6,009 nucleotides of DNA from Chloroflexota bacterium (lineage in GTDB: Bacteria; Chloroflexota; Dormibacteria; Dormibacterales; Dormibacteraceae): the NCBI GenBank assembly GCA_005880755.1, contig VBGV01000248.1, positions 1-6,009 of the forward strand. Reading direction: 5' to 3'. A program made the translations under genes and the position numbers. The notes beneath the pieces were generated by a model. That model did not search any database. It saw only the letters and a list, made by a program, of their open reading frames with translations, and was not told where the DNA came from. Positions 1-5,624 of the stretch are shown one piece after another. How positions within the stretch are numbered: the first letter of the stretch is position 1; the number at the start of each line of letters is the position of its first letter.

Positions 1-260
1 TGGCGCGTGCGGTCGGCGGTGTTGGCGCAAGTGAGGTGCGCCATCGCCTCGATGTGGTAATGCCGCTTGATCCGCGTGACGAGCTCGAGGGTCTTCTCGC
101 CCGTGCGCACGCGATAGGTGACCGAGACCCAGTCCGGCGCGTGCCCCGCGAGCGTGGCGACCGTGCGCTCCATAACGTCGACCTCGCTCTCGTCACGCGG
201 GGCCATGAACTCGAACGAGACGCTGGGCTTGCTTCGGGCAAGCATGTCTGCGATTCGCAT
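1..260 (-). CDS. metF: Methylenetetrahydrofolate reductase, N-terminal part (cut by window edge)
   Basis: This gene runs off the left edge, leaving 86 codons of the N-terminus. MetF reduces 5,10-methylene-THF to 5-methyl-THF with a flavin cofactor, feeding methionine synthesis or, in some anaerobes, the Wood-Ljungdahl methyl branch. The visible part follows the family start closely: MRIADMLARSKPSVSFEF (the FEF glutamate, residue 17, matches the catalytic Glu28 of E. coli MetF), then APDWVSVTY at about 41-49, and EAMAHLTC at about 71-78. The ATG at 258-260 is chosen because the family's 'KIRDLL' helix begins there. No Shine-Dalgarno is properly spaced, and translation may be coupled to selB, whose stop lies 14 bases upstream. 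Oddly, the usual GAGGS loop after VSVTY is replaced by RVRTGE. The family is fairly certain. The specificity and downstream residues cannot be judged. Confidence 0.87.
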   Translation of the reverse strand, partial: MRIADMLARSKPSVSFEFMAPRDESEVDVMERTVATLAGHAPDWVSVTYRVRTGEKTLELVTRIKRHYHIEAMAHLTCANTADRTR

Positions 261-274
261 CGGTTCGGGGAACT

Positions 275-2110
275 TTACCTTAGTAACCGGGCGTCTCCGA
301 CGCGGCGCGTCACGCGCTGCGCGTCGAGATACTCGAGCAAAGCCAGCACCGGGCGCCGGCTCGCGCCCATCCGGTCGCGCAACTGGGCCACGGTGACTGA
401 ACCGCCAGCGGCCACGATCTCTTTCACCATGGCGACCGCCGACTCGTACGCCTCCCTCGCGAACGCGACGTCGTCGCTCACACGCACGATCTCGCCGCTC
501 TGCGCCAGCGCCCGGACCAGCTCCTCTCCCGCGTGGCTGACCTGCATCGCCTCCGGCAGCGAGGGCGGCGCGAGTGGTTGTTTTCGCAGCACGGCCATCA
601 GCTCCGCGGCGGGTCCACCTTCGGTGTCGATGGCCACGTTGTGCGCGGGCGCGGCGAGCGAGCCGTTGCGTTCGACGACGCGGCCATCCGCGACCAGGCC
701 TTGCACCACGGCCGCGAACGATGCAGCCGGCACACCGAGCCGGCTGCGCAGCTCCTCACGTGCCATCCCCGCGCGTAACGGATACGTGACGTGGTACGTG
801 TCGAGCTCGCGTGCCGCCCGGGCGGCGATCGATTGCCACGCATCGTCGCTGAAGATCCAATCGCCCAGCCTTCGCGCATGGAGGCGTTCCACATCGGCCT
901 CGGGTGCGACGGTGGCCTTCAGAAGGGCGCCAACCGTCACGCCGCGCGGGTACTTGCGCAGCTCCTCCTCGAGGACGCTGCCGGCGGCCCGGCGCACGAG
1001 CGATTCGCGCACCGCCGAGTCATGACGTGGATGCTTGCGCGGGGCGACGTCGATGAAGCTTCCGCCGGCGATCGTGATCGCCGGGCTGGGAACCCGCAGC
1101 ACGAACCGGTCGTGGACAGCGGCCGCGATCGGGCGGTCCAGGTACAGCTGCACCCAGCCCTCAGCGCCGGGTCCTATCTCGTCCGCGTCGAGCACGATGA
1201 CGCGACACCCCACCTCCGCGGTCCCTGTATGCAGCAGGAGCTCGGCGCCGTGACGGACGGCGTGGGGCGCGGAGGTGACGACTCGCAGCGTGGCGTCGAT
1301 CCGTCGCGCCGGCTGGATCGTGCCGGGGTGCGCCAGCACGTCACCTCGCGACAGCTCGTTCTTATCCACGCCGCTGAGGTTCGCCGCGACGCGGCTGCCC
1401 GGTCCGACCGATTCGACCTTCTGGTTGTGACGCTGCAGCCCGCGCACCCGCACGAGGCGTCCGCCGGGCATGGTATGCATCTCGTCGCCGACCTTGATCG
1501 ACCCGTCGACGAGAGTGCCGGTGACCACGGTGCCGAAACCGCTGATGGTGAAGACCCGGTCGATCGGAAGGCGCGGCCGGCCGAGGTCAGGGCGCGGCTG
1601 GGAACCCTCGAGCAATCCGTCAAGTGCTTCCGCAAGCTCGCGAAGCCCATGTCCGGTCGGTGCCGAGACCGGGATCACGGCAGAGCCTTCGAGCGAGGTG
1701 CCTTCGAGCGCGGCGATCACCTCCGCCTGGACCAGCTCGAGCCAGTCGCTGTCGACAAGGTCGACCTTGGTCAACACGACCAGGCCCCGGCGCACCTCCA
1801 GCAGGTCGAGGATCTCGACATGCTCGCGTGTTTGCGGCATCACACCTTCATCCGCCGCCACCACGAGCAGCACGGCATCCAGACCTTGCGCCCCGGCCAG
1901 CATGTTGCGCATGAACCGCGCGTGACCGGGCACGTCGACGATGCCGATCTCGCGGCCGCTGGGCAAGGTCATGTGTGCGAAACCCAGGTCGATGGTCATC
2001 CCGCGACGCTTTTCTTCGGCCAGCCGGTCGGGGTCGATCCCGGTCAGGGCGGTGACCAGCGTCGATTTGCCGTGGTCGATGTGGCCCGCCGTGCCGACGA
2101 CGAAGCTCAT
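275..2110 (-). CDS. selB: Selenocysteine-specific translation elongation factor SelB
   Basis: SelB is a cytoplasmic GTPase that binds Sec-tRNA(Sec) and the mRNA SECIS hairpin and delivers selenocysteine at UGA codons. The 611 residues are close to the 614 of E. coli SelB. The GTPase domain shows G1 GHIDHGKST (9-17), G2 region RRGMTIDLGF (35-44), G3 DVPGH (59-63) and G4 TKVD (114-117). EF-Tu-like domains 2 and 3 follow (about 175-355), with FTISGFGTVVTGTL at 187-200 and the SelB-typical NLSGVDKNELSRGDVLA at 244-260. Residues from about 375 to the end fit the four winged-helix domains, closing with SRRPVLALLEYLDAQRVTRR (584-603), the conserved last winged helix that contacts SECIS RNA. These features separate it from EF-Tu and IF2. 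The ATG overlaps the selA stop as ATGA, which indicates coupled translation. No missing motifs were noticed. Confidence 0.97.
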   Translation of the reverse strand: MSFVVGTAGHIDHGKSTLVTALTGIDPDRLAEEKRRGMTIDLGFAHMTLPSGREIGIVDVPGHARFMRNMLAGAQGLDAVLLVVAADEGVMPQTREHVEILDLLEVRRGLVVLTKVDLVDSDWLELVQAEVIAALEGTSLEGSAVIPVSAPTGHGLRELAEALDGLLEGSQPRPDLGRPRLPIDRVFTISGFGTVVTGTLVDGSIKVGDEMHTMPGGRLVRVRGLQRHNQKVESVGPGSRVAANLSGVDKNELSRGDVLAHPGTIQPARRIDATLRVVTSAPHAVRHGAELLLHTGTAEVGCRVIVLDADEIGPGAEGWVQLYLDRPIAAAVHDRFVLRVPSPAITIAGGSFIDVAPRKHPRHDSAVRESLVRRAAGSVLEEELRKYPRGVTVGALLKATVAPEADVERLHARRLGDWIFSDDAWQSIAARAARELDTYHVTYPLRAGMAREELRSRLGVPAASFAAVVQGLVADGRVVERNGSLAAPAHNVAIDTEGGPAAELMAVLRKQPLAPPSLPEAMQVSHAGEELVRALAQSGEIVRVSDDVAFAREAYESAVAMVKEIVAAGGSVTVAQLRDRMGASRRPVLALLEYLDAQRVTRRVGDARLLR

Positions 2111-3471
2111 TTCCGCAATGCTGCCGCCGCCGTCTCGACCGCGTCGATCAGCGTCTCGTCTTCACCCTTCAACACCGTGCGCGGGTCGAGGCAGCACTCG
2201 TCCTTTTCTATGCGTGCTAGCACGGGAGGACTGCCCTGGCGCAGCGCGGTCGCCAGCCGCGAGGCCGGACCCGCGACCGCCAGCAGCACGGTCGGGAGGT
2301 CGTGCTCTGGCAGCGAGCCGCCACCGACCGCGGACGAGCCTTCGATCAGACGGTTTTCGACACCACGCTCGGCGAGCTTCACCGACCACATCGCGGCGCG
2401 GCGGCGCACGTCGGCGACAGGCATATGGAGCATGCGCTCGACGGGGATCTGGTCCGCATGGCCCGTCAGTCGCTGGCTCAACGTCGCTTCGAGAGCAGCC
2501 AGTGTCAGCTTGTCGATGCGCACCGCACGCGCGAGTGGATGGCGTGCCATCTTCTTGACCGCGTCAGCGCCCTTTTCGCCGCGACCCAGCACGATCCCGG
2601 CCTGCGGCCCGCCCAGGAGCTTGTCGCCCGAAAACGTGACCACGTCGGAGTGCTGGAGCGACTCCGCGACCGTGGGCTCGTCGCCGACCTGCTCCATCGC
2701 TCCGCTCCCGAGGTCGTCGAGGAGCAAGAGGTCATGGCGCCGAGCCACCTCCCGGAGCTGGTCGAGCGAGGCGGTCTCCGTAAAACCGGTGACTCGAAAG
2801 TTGGACGTGTGGACGCGAAGCAGAGCCGCCGTGCGGGATGTGACAGCTTCTTCGTAGTCGACCGCCCTCGTCCTGTTCGTGGTTCCCACCTCGACCATGC
2901 GAGCGCCCGAAAGCCGCATCACGTCCGGCATGCGAAATGAGCCGCCGATCTCGACGAGCTGTCCGCGCGAGACGATCACCTCCTTGCCCCTGCACAGCGC
3001 GGTCAAGGTGAGCAGCACCGCGGCGGCGTTGTTGTTCACGACCAGCGCCGATTCGCAAGTGAACAGCGAAGTGAGGAGGCCGCCGACAAGCGCGGCTCGC
3101 TCGCCTCGCCTGCCTTTCACCAGGTCGAGCTCGAGGTTGCTGTAGCCGGCGGCAACCGCGAGCGCCTCCATCGCGGCGCGAGACAGCGGAGCGCGGCCGA
3201 GGTTGGTGTGCAGGATCACCCCGGTTGCGTTGATGACCCAGCGCAGATTCGGCGCGACCGCCGCACGCAGCTTGGACGCGACCGCGGCGTGCCTCTGGGA
3301 GCCGTCCGCTTCTCCGCTGCGCTCGGAGGCGATCTGCTCGCGGATCGCCTCGACGACGCGCGACCGCCCGTACTCGGTGACGAGCTCGGCGTACGCCGGC
3401 TCGTTCAGCAGCGTGCCTACAGCAGGCAGGGAAACAGCCCGGTCAATCCTGGAATTCTGTAGCCGATGCAT
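2107..3471 (-). CDS. selA: L-seryl-tRNA(Sec) selenium transferase (selenocysteine synthase)
   Basis: SelA is a PLP enzyme that converts Ser-tRNA(Sec) to Sec-tRNA(Sec) using selenophosphate; in bacteria it is a ring-shaped decamer. The 454 residues are normal for the family. The tRNA-binding N-terminal domain spans about 12-66 (SLPAVGTLLNEP, EYGRSRVVEAIRE). The fold-type I core follows, with INATGVILHTNLGRAPLS (80-97), VVNNNAAAVLL (144-154), VSRGQLVEIGGSFRMPDVM (167-185) and VGTTNRT (195-201). The PLP lysine is Lys284 in TFSGDKLLGGPQAG, preceded by Asp283, as in characterised SelA. The C-terminal domain includes GGGSLPEHDLP (383-393). The ATG at 3469-3471 is the only ATG, GTG or TTG start near the family N-terminus, because an in-frame TGA lies 27 bases upstream. 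That start sits inside the 3' end of the protease gene, and its AGGCGG has no spacer, so initiation probably depends on upstream translation. Confidence 0.97.
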   Translation of the reverse strand: MHRLQNSRIDRAVSLPAVGTLLNEPAYAELVTEYGRSRVVEAIREQIASERSGEADGSQRHAAVASKLRAAVAPNLRWVINATGVILHTNLGRAPLSRAAMEALAVAAGYSNLELDLVKGRRGERAALVGGLLTSLFTCESALVVNNNAAAVLLTLTALCRGKEVIVSRGQLVEIGGSFRMPDVMRLSGARMVEVGTTNRTRAVDYEEAVTSRTAALLRVHTSNFRVTGFTETASLDQLREVARRHDLLLLDDLGSGAMEQVGDEPTVAESLQHSDVVTFSGDKLLGGPQAGIVLGRGEKGADAVKKMARHPLARAVRIDKLTLAALEATLSQRLTGHADQIPVERMLHMPVADVRRRAAMWSVKLAERGVENRLIEGSSAVGGGSLPEHDLPTVLLAVAGPASRLATALRQGSPPVLARIEKDECCLDPRTVLKGEDETLIDAVETAAAALRK

Positions 3472-4127
3472 CCGCCTACTGAGATTAGGCTCGCCGGCTC
3501 AAAAAAAGGCGCCATCACGTAGTTCAGCAGGTTGGTTCCCTGCAGAAATTGGAATGCGAGCAAGATGACGACGAGACCGGCCCAGATCTCGCGCCGCCGC
3601 ACGCTGACGTCATAGAAGAAGCGCGCGTAGCGATTGCGGAAGAGCACCTCGATGATGTTCCAGCCGTCGAGCCCTGGGATCGGCAGAAGCTGGAAGGCGA
3701 AGATCGAAAGGTTCAGGAAGACGATCGCGTAGAGAGCCTCCAGTAGGAGACCAGGGCCGAGGTCGAAGGAGATGGGCAGCCCGGCTCGGAGGAGAGCGCG
3801 GAGCAGGAAGCCGAGGATGAGCGCAACCAGCAGGTTGGCGGCCGGCCCGCCGAGCTCGAAAAGCACCTTCTGGCCCGTCGTGCTGATGCGGTTCGACTGC
3901 ACCGGGACGCGCCTGCCCCACCCGACCAGCGCGATGAATACCGCCAGCCCGCCCATGGGGTCGAGGAACCGCCTGGGATCGGGTGAGAAGTAGCCGAAAT
4001 AGCGGACCGATCGGTCGCCGAGGAAGTAGGCTGCGGCGGCGTGGCCCATCTCGTGGACCGGAATCGCGACCAGGAGGGCCGGAACCAAAAGAAGCAGCCC
4101 GAGAACGAGCGCCAGAAGTGGGCTCAC
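3417..4127 (-). CDS. M50 (site-2 protease-like) intramembrane zinc metalloprotease
   Basis: A 236-residue multi-pass membrane protein of the S2P/M50 peptidase type, which cleaves substrates within the membrane. The zinc site HExxH is HEMGH (25-29), inside the first hydrophobic segment (about 3-30). The second zinc motif is LDG in LLPIPGLDGWN (147-157), with Asp154 the expected third ligand. ELGGPAANLLVAL (91-103) is the conserved GPxxN region. Other hydrophobic segments lie at about 57-72, 97-114, 124-148 and 181-197. There is no PDZ domain, so it resembles the short M50 proteins of unknown substrate and not RseP. The GTG start at 4125-4127 directly follows an in-frame TAA; a later start would damage the first membrane segment. 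The last ~27 residues overlap selA and look unlike a usual M50 end. Family confidence is high, but the substrate is unknown. Confidence 0.92.
   Translation of the reverse strand: MSPLLALVLGLLLLVPALLVAIPVHEMGHAAAAYFLGDRSVRYFGYFSPDPRRFLDPMGGLAVFIALVGWGRRVPVQSNRISTTGQKVLFELGGPAANLLVALILGFLLRALLRAGLPISFDLGPGLLLEALYAIVFLNLSIFAFQLLPIPGLDGWNIIEVLFRNRYARFFYDVSVRRREIWAGLVVILLAFQFLQGTNLLNYVMAPFFEPASLISVGGCIGYRIPGLTGLFPCLL
3499..3507 (-). other. T7 slippery run with immediate -1 frame TGA
   Basis: In the protease reading frame the codons here are CCT TTT TTT GAG, so the last T of CCT plus two TTT codons form a T_TTT_TTT heptamer of the type that can allow -1 frameshifting or polymerase slippage. In the -1 frame, which is the selA frame, the next codon is TGA (3499-3501), lying 27 bases before the selA ATG. 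The heptamer and stop are seen directly. Any slippage is a hypothesis, and the same run could also be a sequencing indel site. Confidence 0.4.
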
Positions 4128-4130
4128 TTA

Positions 4131-4141
4131 CGGGGCCCCCG
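4131..4141 (-). promoter_or_regulatory. Small GC hairpin over the protease translation start region
   Basis: Just upstream of the GTG start of the M50 gene, the minus strand reads CGGGGGCCCCG. This can form a four-base-pair GC stem with a three-base loop. The G run (4136-4140), the only Shine-Dalgarno-like element, is eight bases from the GTG and would be partly hidden in the stem. It might limit initiation in this 49-base gap, but the stem is short and no function is proven. Confidence 0.25.
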
Positions 4142-4176
4142 CGAAATCACGGCGAAGCCTCGATTTAGTGGGGTAT

Positions 4177-4425
4177 TCACTCGATCGGAATTTTGCGGTC
4201 GCGCGTCGTGGTTCGCCGGCGGGCGCGGGCTCGCCTGCCGCGAGTGGCCGCCGGCGCCGGCGCGACCCGGTTCTCGTAGATGAGCATCAGCGCCGTGATC
4301 AGCTCGCGCTGCGCGTTGAGCAGGTGGACCTGCGCGGCCGGCGGAACCATATCGGACACGACGTGGCCGACGCGGGAGCCCAGCTCGTTGACCAGCTCGA
4401 TCAGCCGCTCGCGGTCACCCGTCAC
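4177..4425 (-). CDS. Small unrecognised protein, translationally coupled to ArsA
   Basis: An 82-residue protein that I cannot assign to a family. Residues 5-22 (RERLIELVNELGSRVGHV) look like an amphipathic helix, and PPAAQVHLLNAQRELITALMLIY (28-50) like a second, more hydrophobic helix. Residues 54-70 form an Ala/Pro/Arg linker, and the tail is strongly basic (RGRRARARRRTTTRDRK, 62-78), suited to binding nucleic acid or acidic lipid. There is no signal peptide or zinc motif. It is judged real because its GTG overlaps the arsA stop as GTGA, a good AAGGAG ribosome site lies eight bases upstream, and residues 28-50 look constrained. The linker and tail are coded by GC-rich, low-complexity DNA and are probably variable. 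A role with the ArsA ATPase is inferred from coupling only. Confidence 0.72.
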   Translation of the reverse strand: MTGDRERLIELVNELGSRVGHVVSDMVPPAAQVHLLNAQRELITALMLIYENRVAPAPAATRGRRARARRRTTTRDRKIPIE

Positions 4426-5615
4426 CTCTTCTTCTCCTTGGCAGGCTCGGGACGCCGCACGAAGCGCACGCGAAGCTCGCCGTCTTCGATCGATGCACCG
4501 GCGGTATCACGTCGCGCGAGGACGCGGGGAAGTGTGATCTCACGCCGGTAATTTCCGACGGTCACATAGAGCTCGCCGTTGTGACGGCTCAGATCGACCG
4601 CTGACTTGTCGACGAACGGCACCTTCAACGTGAGTACGAAGTCCTGCCCGTCCTTGTCGATGCGCTGCGGATTCGTGATCGCGAAGCGAGTTGTGGGATC
4701 GGCGTCTCCATAGATCGCCTCGGCCATGCGGGCCAGCATCCTCTCTCCCACAACCTCCCGGTCGAAAAGGGGCACGTTGAAGATCGGAATCCCCGCGAAT
4801 GACTGCTCGACTTCGAGCTGGTAGCGCTGATGAATGCGCTGCCATTTCTGGAATAGTTCGTCATGGAGCTCTGCGGGCAGCCGCCGATTGACGACCACTG
4901 CGTCCGTCACGTAGCCGAACAAGTTGAGGTACGTGTAGGCACGCTTGGCCTCTTTGACGACCATCTTCTCCAGGTTCAACACGATGCGCACCGTCGTGAT
5001 CTCCGGATTGGTCAGGATCTTGCGCATTCCGTCGAGATCGAGCAGAAGGTCTTTGAGCGACGCGTAGACCTCATCCGAGGGCAGTGGCATCGACATCATC
5101 GGCTGCAGGACCGGCCGTGCCACGCGCATCGCGCGGCGCGACCACGGATAGATCTTGTCCAGCCACCATTTGGCGGCGTCGGGAAAAGTCAGCAGCTGCA
5201 GGGTTTCGCCTGTCGGCGCACAGTCGACGATCAAGACGTCGTGCTCAGCTCGCTGCGCGTAGTGCTTGATCCACATCAGCGATGCGACCTCGTCCATACC
5301 GGGAGGGTTGGCGACCTCGTCGGCGATGACCTCGTCCAGTCCCTGGGTGGAAAAGACCTCGACCGCGTACTCGTGCAGCTTTGCCCAATGGCGCTGCATC
5401 TCATGGAGCGACGAGACTTCATGGGCCCATAAGTTGTCCCCCACCTTCGTGGCGTCCGTGCCCAGCTCAATGTCGAAGGAATCGCCGAGCGAGTGCGCGG
5501 GATCCGTGCTCATGACCACCGTTCGGTACCCGGCAGCGGCGCAGCGAACGGCCGTCGCGGCGGCCACGGAGGTCTTGCCGACCCCACCCTTACCGGTGAA
5601 AAGGACGACTCTCAC
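4422..5615 (-). CDS. ArsA/Get3-family ATPase with C-terminal HSP20-like domain
   Basis: A 397-residue SIMIBI-class ATPase of the ArsA/Get3 (TRC40) group. The deviant Walker A is GKGGVGKTS (8-16), the switch I region is STDPAHSLGDSFD (36-48), and the switch II region is VDCAPTGETLQLL (130-142). A helical, methionine- and leucine-rich middle (about 145-200) corresponds to the client-binding part of Get3-like proteins. LNLEKMVVKEAKRAYTYLNL (213-232) and VPLFDREVVG (281-290) are typical of the bacterial single-domain form. Residues about 325-387 (FVLTLKVPF to LRVRF) form a beta-rich module matching the ArsA HSP20-like domain. It has one ATPase half, and I see no arsenite-site cysteine cluster and no arsB or arsR here. 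A chaperone for membrane proteins is therefore likelier than an arsenite pump. The GTG start precedes the beta-strand of the P-loop, and the DUF1003 gene stops nine bases upstream. Confidence 0.93.
   Translation of the reverse strand: MRVVLFTGKGGVGKTSVAAATAVRCAAAGYRTVVMSTDPAHSLGDSFDIELGTDATKVGDNLWAHEVSSLHEMQRHWAKLHEYAVEVFSTQGLDEVIADEVANPPGMDEVASLMWIKHYAQRAEHDVLIVDCAPTGETLQLLTFPDAAKWWLDKIYPWSRRAMRVARPVLQPMMSMPLPSDEVYASLKDLLLDLDGMRKILTNPEITTVRIVLNLEKMVVKEAKRAYTYLNLFGYVTDAVVVNRRLPAELHDELFQKWQRIHQRYQLEVEQSFAGIPIFNVPLFDREVVGERMLARMAEAIYGDADPTTRFAITNPQRIDKDGQDFVLTLKVPFVDKSAVDLSRHNGELYVTVGNYRREITLPRVLARRDTAGASIEDGELRVRFVRRPEPAKEKKR
4434..4439 (-). promoter_or_regulatory. Ribosome binding site for the small ArsA-linked gene
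   Basis: The minus strand reads AAGGAG eight bases before the GTG start at 4425, inside the last codons of arsA. It is the best-spaced Shine-Dalgarno in the window and supports both the reality of the small gene and the choice of its GTG start. Confidence 0.65.
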
Positions 5616-5624
5616 GGGCGAAGT

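Noticed and set aside
263..273. Inverted repeat GTTC-GGG-GAAC between selB and metF
   Set aside because: A four-base stem with a three-base loop and no T tract is too weak for a terminator, and metF follows directly.
36..1025. A 329-codon open frame on the plus strand
   Set aside because: It is antisense to selB and metF, very rich in Ser/Ala/Arg/Thr, and has no domain-like pattern. It is a codon-bias shadow.
1685..1710. Direct repeat of GCCTTCGAGCG
   Set aside because: Two in-frame 11-base copies in selB encode a small LEG(T/S) repeat in a surface region of the GTPase domain. It is too short and isolated to be a repeat element.
2213..2224. Perfect 12-base palindrome CGTGCTAGCACG
   Set aside because: It lies deep inside selA, where it encodes the ordinary residues V-L-A-R. 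There is no second copy or promoter nearby, so an operator role is not supported.
791..2857. A 688-codon open frame on the plus strand
   Set aside because: It lies opposite selB and selA, both unmistakable on the minus strand. Its product is rich in Arg/His/Asp/Ala with no recognisable domain, and it crosses two gene boundaries. Long antisense frames are common in high-GC DNA.
4128..4176. Possible tRNA-Sec gene near selAB
   Set aside because: The gap is only 49 bases and shows no acceptor-stem pairing or GTTCGA-type T-arm in a cloverleaf context.
4177..4425. TGA stops of the small gene or arsA read as selenocysteine
   Set aside because: After the small gene's TGA only three codons follow before TAA, and the arsA TGA is used as a coupling overlap. 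Neither lies in a cysteine-like catalytic context.
4422..5615. Arsenic resistance pump ATPase
   Set aside because: There is a single ATPase half with an HSP20-like tail, no visible arsenite cysteine set, and no arsB, arsC, arsD or arsR neighbours.
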